Of a DNA stretch of 39,248 nt, positions 1-9,814 are shown in pieces; positions within the stretch are counted from its first letter, which is position 1; each line of letters opens with the position of its first letter. The translations under genes and the position numbers were made by a program. This stretch comes from Acidimicrobiia bacterium. GTDB lineage: Bacteria > Actinomycetota > Acidimicrobiia > Acidimicrobiales > Aldehydirespiratoraceae. The stretch covers positions 1 to 39,248 of the forward strand of contig JAHQYN010000021.1 of the NCBI GenBank assembly GCA_024421085.1, given 5' to 3'. The notes under the pieces are model-generated. The model did not search any database and was not told the DNA's origin. It saw only the letters and a list, made by a program, of their open reading frames with translations.

Positions 1-1431
1 TCAGGGATCGAACACAAGTGCGTTGAACTCGTCTAGCAGGTGGTCGAGCAGGAACTCTTCGTGGACGATGAGGCGGCGGCGATTGAAGGCATCTCGTAGC
101 TTCGGGTCCCAAGGCGTGGATCCGCATTCGCGCGGCTCGCGTTCAAGCTCCACATTGGACTGCGCGGCCTTCTCGACTGCGGCTTCGTAGTCGGAGGCGG
201 CCATCATCGTTGGCCGGCAGCCGCCCTGCTGCATGCGGCGGCAGATGTCGAGCCCGGCTGTGTCGAAGTCGCCGTGGTAGAGCAGACGGGTGCCGCAACC
301 CAGCAACTGCTCGACAAGGATCCACACTGCTGCTGTGGGGTTGCCGTTGGTGGCGACAACGCTGCCCGGCAGGGTGCGCTCGGCAGCCGCCTCGACTAGC
401 CGCGGGTTCTCGACGACCAAGACGAGCGTGCCCGCGGGCACGCTGACCGGATGCCTGCGCAGCGCCATCAGGGTGAGGTGGACGGGGATCGCCCCGGCGC
501 CAGCCGCGCGTATCAGCTCCCCCAGCGGGGAGGCGCCGGTTGCAGGAAGCGCCCAGGTGAGCACGGGCGCGGAGACCAGGTCGGTCTGGACCCCTGCCGT
601 CTCCCACAATTCCCGACCCCTGAGCCCCGGCGCGTCGATGCGGAACCGAAGCGCCGCCTCGGTCGCTGTGGCGAGCTTGTGGCCGCGGTCCAGGGCATGC
701 GCAGACCCGAACAGTGCGGCGGCCGCCTCGGTGCGGCCCACGCCCGTTTCCGAAGCGGCCTCGAGGTGGTCGATCAAACGTCTCACATCCGCGACGAGGC
801 GGGTGACCGCAACGCCGTCGAGTCCCGCAATGATCCCCGAGCGCCGCACCTCTGCAGCCCAGTCTGTCGCCCAAGGCTCCCTCCAGGATTCAGTGGCCTC
901 GCGCAGCGCGTCGCGTGCCGCGCGGGTACGGGCCCGGGCCTCGCGCCGTTCGGCAGCGTCCACCGACGGAGGATGGCCGAGACGGCTGATGGCGTCGCAC
1001 AGGTCGCGGCCGATGCTGCGATCCAACAGGGCTGCTTCCAGTTCGTTCAGGTCGAGCCTGCGCGGCGGCCTGCGGCCGATCAGTGAGGCGATGCTCAGGC
1101 CGGCTGCCCGGTCGAGGTCGGGGAGGCTGACAGTGCCGCGCCAAGCAGGGCCGTTGCGGTCGAGCCTGTGGCGGACTGTTGCCCACAGAGCGTCGAGCCC
1201 AGCAAGCAGCAGCGACTCGGGAACATCCGGTCCGGCTATGTCGGGTTGGGTCGTGTCGGGTCTGGCCATGTCGGGTCTGGCCATGTCGGGTCTGGCCATG
1301 TCGGGTCTGGCCATGTCGGGTTGGGTCGTGTCGGGGTGGGGCATGTCGGGGGTGGGCCTGTCGGGCTTGCGGCGCCCGGTGGGGGGCGGGCGCGGGGCCG
1401 TTGCGGCTTGGGTGATGGCGGGTCTGGCCAT
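1..1431 (-). CDS. jetD: Wadjet subunit JetD (TIGR02679/DUF2399, Toprim-like nuclease)
   Basis: Last gene of a Wadjet operon. In type I Wadjet, JetD is the nuclease that cleaves circular plasmid DNA after JetABC loop extrusion (family knowledge). The 476-residue product has the two-part family layout: an N-terminal DUF3323-like region and a C-terminal Toprim-like region with the glutamate in VENP (about E341) and the acidic pair in HGDFDTAG (D388, D390). The stop is in the first three bases, so the gene is complete. The start is uncertain: an in-frame TAG lies just upstream of 1431, and the first ~70 residues are proline-rich low complexity with a repeated DMARP pentapeptide in which every unit carries a possible ATG. 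The conserved part begins near VPESLLLAGLDALW. It lies 80 bp after jetB and is probably co-transcribed. Confidence 0.9.
   Translation of the reverse strand: MARPAITQAATAPRPPPTGRRKPDRPTPDMPHPDTTQPDMARPDMARPDMARPDMARPDTTQPDIAGPDVPESLLLAGLDALWATVRHRLDRNGPAWRGTVSLPDLDRAAGLSIASLIGRRPPRRLDLNELEAALLDRSIGRDLCDAISRLGHPPSVDAAERREARARTRAARDALREATESWREPWATDWAAEVRRSGIIAGLDGVAVTRLVADVRRLIDHLEAASETGVGRTEAAAALFGSAHALDRGHKLATATEAALRFRIDAPGLRGRELWETAGVQTDLVSAPVLTWALPATGASPLGELIRAAGAGAIPVHLTLMALRRHPVSVPAGTLVLVVENPRLVEAAAERTLPGSVVATNGNPTAAVWILVEQLLGCGTRLLYHGDFDTAGLDICRRMQQGGCRPTMMAASDYEAAVEKAAQSNVELEREPRECGSTPWDPKLRDAFNRRRLIVHEEFLLDHLLDEFNALVFDP
1240..1359 (-). repeat. 15-bp tandem repeat, 8 units, in the 5' end of jetD
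   Basis: Eight 15-bp units run without gaps; four central copies (1255-1314) are identical and encode DMARP, while flanking copies encode DTTQP and variants. The array is in frame, lies before the conserved part of JetD, and supplies several alternative ATG codons. Confidence 0.9.
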
Positions 1432-1511
1432 GTCGGGCTAGCGGCTCTCGTTGGGTGCCGGCCGCTGGTCTGTTGCGAACGGGACGTCGCGGAACGCGGG
1501 CGGGTGTGCGG

Positions 1512-2660
1512 TCAAAACAGGTGCTCCTGTCTGAGACCGCCTTCGGAATCCGGGTCGGCAACGTAGACGGCGGCCTGGTAGCGCCAAGCAGCGGGGAGGA
1601 GGCGGAACGTGCCGTTGCTGACCTCGGCGAGCCGGTGGTCCTCGAGCAGGTCGAGTATCTCCCTGGCGAGGGTTTCAGGGTTGTCGGCGAGTTGCGACCA
1701 GTAGCGTCTGCGTTCGCTGGCCAGCGCGGCCACCTCGGCTGTGAACTCCGCTTCGGGCATGACCGTGCGCTCCGCTCTGGTGAGCCTGCCGAGGAGCAGC
1801 AGCGCGGCGTGCCCCTTGGTGCCGGTCCTGGGGAAGCGGCTGTCGGTCAGTTCGTCGTCGGGGTCGATCACGGCGACACCCTCGGCGCGCGCCTCGAGGC
1901 TGGCCCCGAACATCTCCTCGAAGACCTCCGACTCTTCGCCGAGGCGGCGGCGCAGCTCGCTCCATTCATCGTCGCTCAAGTCGGCGCGGTACAGCACCGG
2001 CTCCTCAAGCAGCGTCGCACGGAGCCACCGGCGTGTCGCGGTCGACCTCTCTGTGCGCTCCTGCAACTCTTGAGCGGTGTCGGCTCGTGCCAGCGCCGGC
2101 AACGGCAGCAGCGCTGCGCGATCGGGTCGGACCGCGAGAACGGCGTCAGCCTCGGCATCGGTGGAGTAGCGTTCGACTCGGTCGTGCAGTTCCGCGGCGA
2201 TGCCGTGGGCGATCAGCCAGCGCAGCGCCGTCACCAGGGCGCGGCGGTCTGCGGCCTCGCCGTTGATCGCCACCTCAGCATCGGTCGCCGCGGACCTGAC
2301 GTCTTGCAGCAGGTCGCGCAGGCTGACGACGGCAGGCCCTGAGGAGATCGCCGCGAGCAGCAGAGCCAGCATGGTGTATTCGCGGATCGAGAGCGGGCGC
2401 GGTTGGGCGGTGGCGGTGCGCAGGGGTCGTCGGTCGGCGACGGTGGTGGTCTTGTAGAGGCGCACCGTGTCGGCGCTGAGCTGCAGCCGGTAACCGAATC
2501 GTTGGGTGAACCAGCGGTCGAGTTGCTGCTCGTGCCGTCGGATCATCCCGAACGCGTCGGGATCGTCCTCCGCGGCCAGCAGCGGTTGGGCCGCGAGCAT
2601 CCGGGCGGCGCTTCGGAGCTCAGCCGCGCGGCGCGCCTCGGCAGCGTTGCGGACGCTCAC
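1512..2660 (-). CDS. jetB: Wadjet subunit JetB (TIGR02678, KITE-like)
   Basis: 382-residue TIGR02678-family protein. JetB is the KITE/MukE-like subunit that binds the kleisin JetA in the Wadjet condensin complex (family knowledge). The N-terminal block AARMLAAQPLLAAEDDPDAF, followed by a winged-helix-like region, is typical of the family. The GTG start overlaps the jetA stop (GTGA, 2657-2660), indicating translational coupling. Length and frame are intact. The C-terminal region is rich in Arg, Glu and Leu helices. Confidence 0.88.
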   Translation of the reverse strand: MSVRNAAEARRAAELRSAARMLAAQPLLAAEDDPDAFGMIRRHEQQLDRWFTQRFGYRLQLSADTVRLYKTTTVADRRPLRTATAQPRPLSIREYTMLALLLAAISSGPAVVSLRDLLQDVRSAATDAEVAINGEAADRRALVTALRWLIAHGIAAELHDRVERYSTDAEADAVLAVRPDRAALLPLPALARADTAQELQERTERSTATRRWLRATLLEEPVLYRADLSDDEWSELRRRLGEESEVFEEMFGASLEARAEGVAVIDPDDELTDSRFPRTGTKGHAALLLLGRLTRAERTVMPEAEFTAEVAALASERRRYWSQLADNPETLAREILDLLEDHRLAEVSNGTFRLLPAAWRYQAAVYVADPDSEGGLRQEHLF

Positions 2661-4444
2661 AGCGGGGTTCCCAGTCCTGCGGCATCGGGCCCCTGATCTG
2701 CCGCCGTCGCGCCTGCCGCGGTTTCTGCTGCCACGGTGCTCGCTGCGGCGGTACTCGCCGCGGTGGTTGCTGCCGGGGTGCCTGCCGTCGTGCCTGCCGC
2801 GGTTTCTGCTGCCACGGTGTTTGCAGCCGGGGTCACGATTACTTCAAGGCCGTGCAGGGTGAGTCTGCCCTCGGAGCACTCAACGACGGTCGGCCCCTCG
2901 CCGGTTCGGCGCACTTCGCAGCGGACCCCGTCGGCTTCAGTTGAGCGGACGCGTTCGCCGGGGGAGGATTGTTGCCAACTGCGGCTCAGCAGGTCGCGCA
3001 GCATGGCGAAGGATGGGTCGGGAAGCTGCGCTCCGTCGAGCCGACCGGTCTCGTCGGCGCGGGCCAGAAGTTCGGCGGCCACGGCCTCTCTGGCCACGCG
3101 GTCCCGCTCTCGTCGCCGCCTGATCCGCTCCCGCTCGCTGCGGCGGTCCCGCAGCGGTGTGGCAGCGCCCCTCTGGATGCGTTCGCCGCGCTCTTGCAGC
3201 GAGACCGGGACGACGGCGCGGGGCGCGTCCTGCCATGGGGCGGTCGTCGGGGCGGGGTCGTCGGCGTCGGCGGACAGCGCGCCGATGCAGCGACAGGCGC
3301 CGAGCCCGAACGCGGCATCGGCGATCCGGTGGGCTTCGCGGGAGCTGGCGGCCCGGTCGAAGAAACCGGCCAGTTTCACGAAATCGGAACGCCGCGATGC
3401 CGTGCCCAGTCCGACACGCGAGAGGCGGGTCACGTTCGTGGTCAGCGTCCGCGCTGCCGCCACGGCCTGCCGGGTTAGCTGGTCGAGCCGGGAGGGGAGC
3501 CCCGGAGGCGGGCGGAACCAAGCGGCCAGATGGTCCCAGTCCTCGCGGTCGGCGCCCTTGTGGCGGCGGACGGCGGCGCTTCGGGCCAGGCCGGCGTCGC
3601 CCACGCGGGCTGCGAGCCCGGTCTGCAGCTCGGGGATCAAAACGTCGATCTGCGCCAGCACCTCGTCGAGGCTGCGGGCGATCGGGTGGGTCATGTTCTC
3701 GATCTCGCCGAGCTTCTCGGAGATGTAGCCGACGAGCACCGTGGCGAAGAGCTGGATCTCCTCGGCATCGAGGTCGTAGCGGTTCTGCCACGAGTTGAGC
3801 TGCACGAAGAATTGGGTCAGCTCGCTGGTGAACCGCTCATGGAGGTCGAACACATGGCGCACCCGGTCGGCCAGATCGACGCGGTCGGGACCGGCGCTGA
3901 TCTGTTGGGCCAGCTCCCGCAGCGAGCGGTGGAGGTCGCGGAGCCGGCCAGTCTGCACGTCGCCGATCTCCTCAGCGGTCGCCAGCACATCTTCGACCAG
4001 CTCATGGACCTGCTGGCCAGCGCGAGTGATCAGGTAGCGGTTGTGTCGGCGGTAGTAGTCCTCCACGCTCGACGGCGCCCCGACGTCGGCGGACACCGTC
4101 AGGTTGCCCCAGCGGCGCAGGCTCTCGAGCCGGTTTGCAACCGCCCCCGGATCGATTCTGGCGGCGGCGACGGCCGGGTGCGCGGCCACATCCTCGGCGG
4201 TGAACTCAGCGAAGAAGGTGCCGGCGAAGACGACTAGAATCGTGCGGTAGTCCTGCCATTCCGGGCTTGTGAGATAGCTGAACAACTGTCGGACCCGGCC
4301 CGGTCCGTCGTCTCCGTCGCTGCTCGCCGGGTACGCGCCCTCGGCGGTCTTCGGCCCGTCTCGGGCAGGTTGCGCGCCGGTCCCCGCGCCGGTCCCCGCG
4401 TCCGTCACCGCGTCCGTCACCGCGTCGGTCACCGCGCCGGTCAC
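2657..4444 (-). CDS. jetA: Wadjet subunit JetA (TIGR02677, kleisin-like)
   Basis: 595-residue protein of the TIGR02677 family, the kleisin-like (MukF/MksF-type) subunit that bridges the JetC ATPase dimer. The family block QLFSYLTSPEWQDYRTILVV starts near residue 52 and is followed by long helical segments. Both ends are low complexity: residues 1-25 are VTDA/GTGA tetrapeptides and the last ~60 are Ala/Thr-rich with a duplicated STVAAETAAG-like stretch. Neither end resembles the core, so they look like later additions from repeat expansion. The GTG start at 4444 overlaps the jetC stop by four bases, so jetC, jetA and jetB form one tightly coupled operon. A downstream start nearer the conserved block is possible. 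Confidence 0.87.
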   Translation of the reverse strand: MTGAVTDAVTDAVTDAGTGAGTGAQPARDGPKTAEGAYPASSDGDDGPGRVRQLFSYLTSPEWQDYRTILVVFAGTFFAEFTAEDVAAHPAVAAARIDPGAVANRLESLRRWGNLTVSADVGAPSSVEDYYRRHNRYLITRAGQQVHELVEDVLATAEEIGDVQTGRLRDLHRSLRELAQQISAGPDRVDLADRVRHVFDLHERFTSELTQFFVQLNSWQNRYDLDAEEIQLFATVLVGYISEKLGEIENMTHPIARSLDEVLAQIDVLIPELQTGLAARVGDAGLARSAAVRRHKGADREDWDHLAAWFRPPPGLPSRLDQLTRQAVAAARTLTTNVTRLSRVGLGTASRRSDFVKLAGFFDRAASSREAHRIADAAFGLGACRCIGALSADADDPAPTTAPWQDAPRAVVPVSLQERGERIQRGAATPLRDRRSERERIRRRRERDRVAREAVAAELLARADETGRLDGAQLPDPSFAMLRDLLSRSWQQSSPGERVRSTEADGVRCEVRRTGEGPTVVECSEGRLTLHGLEVIVTPAANTVAAETAAGTTAGTPAATTAASTAAASTVAAETAAGATAADQGPDAAGLGTPL

Positions 4445-4451
4445 CGCGTCG
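4380..4451 (-). repeat. 12-bp tandem repeat, 6 units, spanning the jetC/jetA junction
   Basis: Six 12-bp units related to gtcaccgcgtcc on the plus strand. They encode the VTDA/GTGA repeats at the JetA N-terminus and run into the jetC stop/jetA start overlap. Confidence 0.85.
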
Positions 4452-7400
4452 TCCGTCGTGACAGTGCGGTGCCGTCCCAGTTGTAATGCTCCAGCAGGAT
4501 GGTCTTGAGGTCGGCATCTCGGACGACTTCGGTTATGGCCAGTTGCGGGACGGTCCCGTGGGTGCCCCAGAGCCGTTCGCTGGTGGCGATCAGGTCGAGG
4601 TCGAGGGCGACGATAAGGCCGAAGAGGTCGGCGTGGTTGTCCTCAGACACCTTCGCGAAAGCGTCGTCGAGAAGCACGAATCTGGCGATGCCTGAACGGT
4701 CCGGGTCGCTGCCGGGCCGCTGAGCGTCCAGCGCGTCGTGCGAGGCGGCGACTGCGGCGAACAGCGTCAGGTAGGTGACGATCTTCTTCTCTCCCTCCGA
4801 CAGCGGTGTTCTGCGTCCGAGGCGCGTCTCATTGCCGCCGCCGCGCCGCACCATCACCGCCATCTCATACCACTGCTTGTAGTTGAGCGTCTCGGCGATC
4901 AGTTGCCGGTAGGAGCCGTCGGGATCCTGCGCTCGGGCTTCGGCGAGCCGCTCTGAGAGGAGGGTGCGCAGTTCGCGCTGGTCATCGGGCAGACGGAGGT
5001 CGGGCCGTTTGGCGAGCAGGTCGACCATGCGCGCCGTTGACGGGTCGAGTTCCGGGGAGAGCCGCCAGCGCAGCCGGACGCCCACATCGTGAGCGGTTGC
5101 GACGCTGGAGAGCCTCTCGTTCATCGACTCGACGAGACTCTCGGCCCCGTGCGCCTTCTCGGCGATCTCGGCGGCGATCAGGCCCTGCAGCAGCTCGCGC
5201 AGAGCGTCGGACTGCTTCTGGTCGAGCAACCCGGCGAGTTGTCGGTGCTGCTCAGACACCGTCCCTGCCGCCCGGGCCAGGGTCGCCCTGCCCGCCGGAC
5301 CGGCGACCTCCACGACGAGCGGCAGCAGGGGGTCGATGTAGCGGGGCGCGGGGTCCCCGCCGGCCGGGCGCCCTCCAGGCGGGGCGGAAGCGGGGGTTCG
5401 ATGTAGCGGCCCTGGGCACCCCAGCCGCTGCCGAGGGAGTCGCGCCGCTGCCGCAGCGATGCAAGCACGCTGTTGACATCGGCCGGTCCGGCCGCGGAGT
5501 CGGCGCCGGCGGCGGTTGCGCCGTGCCCGTGCCCGGTGCCAAGCAGCCGCTCGATCTCGCCGATCAGTTCCTTGAGTCCCTCGCTGCCGCCGTGTGCTGT
5601 GCAGACAGGTTCGACCGTGGTTGAGCCGACCGGCGACACCACGGCTTCGAGCACGCCGGGAGTCGCGACAGCCTCGGCCAGCGAGTGGCGCATCTCCTCG
5701 CATTCGCGTTCAGCACGCTCCCGGCTCGCAGCGGCGAGTCCAGCGTCGGCCCGAGACTTCGCGAGCCGCTCGAATGCGGTCTCGCGGTCGCCGCGAACCG
5801 CGGGCAGGCGAGTCTCTGCTGCTGTCAGCTCGGCTCTCCGTTCGTCCCGCTCGGCGACGACATTCTGGTAGTCGTCGCCGATGCTGCGCCTGATGGTGGC
5901 GAGCCTCTGGCTCTGCCTTGCGTGCTGGTCGGTGATCCGCTCGTGTTCCTGCTGCTCGGCACGGAGGTCTGCGGCTGCGGTTCGCCAGCGCTTGGCGGCG
6001 GCGGCCCAGGCCTCAGCCGACCTGGCTGTGACGGCGCTGTGGGAGCGGCAGCGCTCCAGGGTCTCACCCAACTCGCGCAGGTCCGCCCGAAACGACGCCA
6101 GGCCGTCGGCATCGCTGGGCAGGCTCAGGGTGAACGCACGGCGTTGCAGATCGTCGGCCGCCGCGACGGCTGCGCGCTCGGCCTCGGCGGCCCGTTCGGC
6201 AGCCTCTGAACTGGCCGTTCGGGCCTCGCCGGCTGCGGCATCGGCATCGTTGAGGGCGCCTGTCGCCTCCTCTATCGCCGAGGTGCCCGGAACTTCGGCC
6301 TGCAGCCGGCGGGCGGCGCCGAGCGATTCTGCCAGCGCAGAGAGTTCGGTCTCGGTGGCGTCGGCCGCGGCTCTGGCCTGCCGCAGGGCCTCGGCGGCGG
6401 TGCTCCGTTCGCGGTCGAGCGCCTCGCGGCGGGCGGTCGCGCCGATGAACTCGGCGCGTTCTTTGAGGTGGCGGCCTTCGAGCCCGCCGACGCGGAAGGC
6501 CCCGTCGACACCCGCGGCGGTGGCAGTGCGAGCAGAGGAGTCCGCGGAGATCGAGTCGAGCAACTCGGCGACCTGGCCAGCGTCCACCACCCCGGCCAAG
6601 CGGTCTGGAATTGTCACGCGCAACAGGTCGCTCAGCGGGCTCTCGACACGGCCGGCGGAGACGGCGACGAGTTCACCGTTGACCAACTCGGCACCACCGT
6701 TGTCGGCGAGGCGGGCCGCGAGCAGTCCGGAGGCCTCGAGCGCGGCCTCGAGGCCGGCCCTGCTGCTGTCATTCAGGCGCGGGTCAAAATCGATCAGGTC
6801 GGCGATGCAGTGGTCGGCAACGGCCTGCCACTCGAAGTGGGGCGGATCGGGCTCGGTCTGCGCGGCGAGTCTGTCCACGAGTGCCTGCGCGTCGTCTTGC
6901 GCGGTCCGCTCGGCTGCCAGCCGGTGCTCGCAGGCGGCGACGGCGTCGACCCAATGGGCGACGAGGGCGGCAGCAGCTGCGCGCAGTTGCGCTGCGAGGT
7001 CCTGTGGAGCGGTGCCGACCGCGGTTGTCTCGGCGCCAGCGAGGGTCTCGACGACGGTCGACTCGACCGCCGTGGCCGACAGCAGCGGCAGGGCTCTCGA
7101 CGCCCAGAGCCCGGCCTGCTCCTGCCACGCCCGCTTTGCTGCGGCCAGTGCCCGGGTCCGTTGAGCGAGCCTTTCGCCGGCACTGCGGGCGGCGGCTTCG
7201 GCGGCTTCGAGCACCGTGTCGGCGCGGCGCTGCAACTCGACTGCTTCGTCGAGTTGGCGACGGGCGTCGTCCACCTCGGCGAGGTCGCCGCGGCGCCGGC
7301 TGAGCGCTCCATGGGAGTCGTCGAGGCCGCAGTCGACCGCGGTGGAGTCGAAGGGCGCGGCCGGTTCGTTCGCGGCGAGGCTGTCGAGGGCCGCCTCAGA

Positions 7401-8645
7401 TATCTGTGCGGGGCCCAACGGGCCGGCGGCCAGCCCGCATCTTGTTGCGAGCTGTGCCGCGCCTGCCAGAGCCTGGTTCAGTTGGTCCAAGTCGCCTCTG
7501 CTGCGCACCTGTGCAGCCTTGACCTGGGTTCCTTGGTCGTCGGCCCGCCCGGTGCAGTCCGCGACGCGTGCTCTGGCTCTTGCGCTCTGCCGGTCGAGAT
7601 CATGCACGAGTTCTTCCAAGGTGGCGAGCTCCTGGCCCGACTTGTAGGCCTGGGACTCCTCAAGCGCGGTGATCTGGCTTCCCAGAAGCTTGATCTCACG
7701 GTCGAGACGGGCGATCTCCCCGTCCAGCCGTTCAACCTCGGCCTCAGCGTCCCTGACAGCCCCTTGAGCCTGCTTCTCGTCGCGGGCTCGGCGGCGCAGC
7801 GCGTTGAGCCGGTCGGCCCCCTCGTCGGTCCGCCGGCGCAGGTCGCCGACACAGTAGGAGCGGTAGACGGCGAGCAGGCCGTCGACAGCAGCCACAGTCC
7901 TTTCGAGTGCGGTGACGTTGCGGCGGTGCTCCTCGAGGTCGTCGAGGGGCTGTGCGGCTTCGGCAAGGGCCTGCTCGGAGAGCCGGGGAAGCACGTCTAC
8001 GAGTCGTTGCGGGAGATCGACGTCTATCCGGTCGCCGACACGGGGATCGCGCACCAGGTGGATCAGGCCGATGTGCTCGTCGATCGACGCGCCGCCGAAC
8101 AGCCGGCGCTCGATCTCGCGCCGGTAGTCGCGGCGCTGCCGTGCGGGGTACACAGTGCCTTCGTCGAGCACCGCCCGCAGGGCGTCAGCGCTAAGCGGGA
8201 CTTGGCCCCTGACCAGCCCGAAGTCAATACCGACCCGCTTGGGAGAAACGAACCACCAGGTGGTGACATTGTCTGAGGCCCGATTGGCCTTGATGCCGCA
8301 ACCGCAGGTGAAATGCTCGCCGCCGCGTTCGAACTCGACCCACAGATAGCCGACCGGTTGGGGATCGTCGCGCCCGTCGAGCATCCACGACTTGAGGATG
8401 CCGACCTGCTCGCCTGCGGCGTCGATCCCCCGCTGCCGGGCGGTCAGCAGGAACGGCAGCAGCATGTTCATCGCCGTGGACTTTCCCGAACCGTTGACGC
8501 CCCGCAGCAGCAACCGCCCCCCGGCGAAATGCAGCACCTCGTTCTCGTACTGGTAGACGTTGACGATGCCCGCACGGCACAGCTGCCACCGGTCGGGCCC
8601 CTCCCCGGATGCACTCAGCGCGTCTTTCGCGTCCAGCAGAACCAT
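4441..8645 (-). pseudogene. jetC: Wadjet subunit JetC (TIGR02680, SMC-like ATPase), frameshifted
   Basis: SMC-like motor ATPase of Wadjet, which would extrude DNA loops. The first frame (from ATG 8645) has Walker A GVNGSGKST at residues 49-57 and then long Ala/Glu/Arg-rich coiled coils. The signature LSEGEKK and Walker B FVLLDDAF lie in a second frame that ends at 4441. The frames meet near 5343-5408, inside two diverged copies of the same segment 65 bp apart. Removing one 65-bp unit joins the frames exactly and gives about 1379 residues, a plausible family length. As written, the first frame ends at 5178 with about 1155 residues and lacks the distal ATPase half, so Wadjet should be inactive unless this is an assembly or sequencing error. 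No canonical -1 slippery heptamer was found. Upstream TTG 8654 is an alternative start; a TACCGT box lies just ahead. Confidence 0.85.
5290..5408 (-). repeat. Diverged 65-bp tandem duplication at the jetC frameshift
   Basis: The 54-bp segments 5355-5408 and 5290-5343 align without gaps at 43 of 54 positions by my count, with a 65-bp period. They encode RYIEPPLPPRLEGARPAG and RYIDPLLPLVVEVAGPAG. Since 65 is not a multiple of three, the second copy is read in another frame. Confidence 0.8.
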
Positions 8646-8810
8646 CGGCAACACGGTACATGAGGCACCGACAACCGCGCAGTGCCTGACTACCGGGTGC
8701 AGTGGTGCAGGCGAGGTCGCCGCCGGCAGAACTCGTGCCGACCGCCGCGTGAGGCCTGACTACAGGATGCCGTCGGTCGTGGTCCGTTCCGGCGACGGCA
8801 GGTCGGCGTC
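8646..8810. other. Intergenic region upstream of the Wadjet operon
   Basis: No gene seen. It must hold the jetC promoter and the end of the RCCR-operon transcript. A partial direct repeat (gcctgactac core, near 8692 and 8754) is the only other structure noticed. Confidence 0.5.
8653..8658 (-). promoter_or_regulatory. Possible -10 box (TACCGT) for a near-leaderless jetC transcript
   Basis: TANNNT box on the minus strand whose last base is 8 nt from ATG 8645. The predicted transcription start is within a base of the start codon. No Shine-Dalgarno sequence is evident. Confidence 0.4.
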
Positions 8811-9749
8811 TCAGTCAGACGACCAGTCGAGGGGGCCGAACACGATGTCGGTCATGCGGTCGCCGCAGTAGAGCTTCCAGGCCACGGCCATCGTGTGGCT
8901 GCGGTCGAGGATGAACTCCCGCCCCTTGACCTTGAACGCCTCGCTCGCATGGTGCTGCGATGTGTACAGCGCCCGACCGTAGGCGATGGCGTTGCCCCAC
9001 AGGTCGGGGCCGTCGTAGGTGTAGCGGTTGCCGCCGGAGCGGGTCCGGATGTAGCTCACGGAACGGTCGACCGCCCCCGACATCTCCAGAGTGCAGTCGG
9101 CTCGCACCAGGTCGATGGGGTCGTTGCGCAGGCGCACATCCACTGTGCCCCGGCGCTGCTGGTCGGCCCCGAACACCTCGCATTGGCCGGTCCATTCGCC
9201 GCCGACCCGGTCCGGCACGGTGTGCGGCCACGAGGCCAGCTCCCGTTCGGCCTCGATATGGCCGTCGATCCATTCTCTGGTCTCGGCGTTGGTGTCGTAG
9301 TCGTGGGCGTTGAGGTACACCCCGTTGAACACCGCGAACAGGGTCGGCCCCTCATACAGCAGCGACGAATAGACTTGGGTCACGCCGTCGGGCAGTATCT
9401 GGTTCATCGTGTTCAGATCGGCCCGCCATCCCGGCGAGTAGTAGTGCGAGTCCACCAGCGACCCGTAGGGATGGCCCGCCCCGTAGAAATCGGGCCCCTG
9501 GTAGATGCGGTCGTTGCCCTGATCGTCCACGCTGAACTCGAAGTCGCGGATCTCGAAACGGTTGCGCAGCGGGCCGGTGTTCATGAAGTTGCACTGCATC
9601 CAGTAGGTGACGTTGCCGTCGGCGAACACGCTGGCCCGGCTGACCTTGTTGAACCCGGTGTGGCTTCCGTCGGCATCGAAGACCGACGGCAGGCCGTACC
9701 ACTCACCGGTGATGCGCTGCTGCCATTCAGAGGCTTCGGTCTCGCTCAT
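8811..9749 (-). CDS. Two-domain lipocalin/DUF3598-like protein
   Basis: 312-residue protein, last of the RCCR-like/Rieske operon. Two similar-sized halves (about 1-150 and 185-312) each open with a GEW-x-G motif (ITGEWYG, GGEWTGQ) and consist of short beta-rich segments, resembling tandem lipocalin-type barrels such as DUF3598 or the phycobilin lyase fold. I do not recognise a characterised homologue, so the fold call is tentative. If correct, it could bind or carry a hydrophobic or tetrapyrrole ligand for the neighbouring enzymes (inference). No signal peptide. I chose the ATG at 9749 (MSETEASEWQQ) because the upstream in-frame extension is low-complexity tcggtcgg repeat. A decayed relative of its C-terminal part lies at 29455-29513. 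Confidence 0.7.
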   Translation of the reverse strand: MSETEASEWQQRITGEWYGLPSVFDADGSHTGFNKVSRASVFADGNVTYWMQCNFMNTGPLRNRFEIRDFEFSVDDQGNDRIYQGPDFYGAGHPYGSLVDSHYYSPGWRADLNTMNQILPDGVTQVYSSLLYEGPTLFAVFNGVYLNAHDYDTNAETREWIDGHIEAERELASWPHTVPDRVGGEWTGQCEVFGADQQRRGTVDVRLRNDPIDLVRADCTLEMSGAVDRSVSYIRTRSGGNRYTYDGPDLWGNAIAYGRALYTSQHHASEAFKVKGREFILDRSHTMAVAWKLYCGDRMTDIVFGPLDWSSD

Positions 9750-9814
9750 TGGTGGTCTCCGTTCTCGTTGCGGTCGGTCGGTCGGTTGCGGTCGGGCGGT
9801 TGGTCGGGTCGTTC

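Noticed and set aside
290-1441. 383-codon plus-strand frame opposite jetD
   Set aside because: Antisense shadow in GC-rich DNA; the opposite strand encodes a recognisable JetD with Toprim residues.
5340-5410. Programmed -1 ribosomal frameshift in jetC
   Set aside because: No X-XXY-YYZ slippery heptamer in the correct phase; the duplicated segment explains the frame change better.
6468-8276. 602-codon plus-strand frame opposite jetC
   Set aside because: Low-complexity antisense of the coiled-coil region; no family features.
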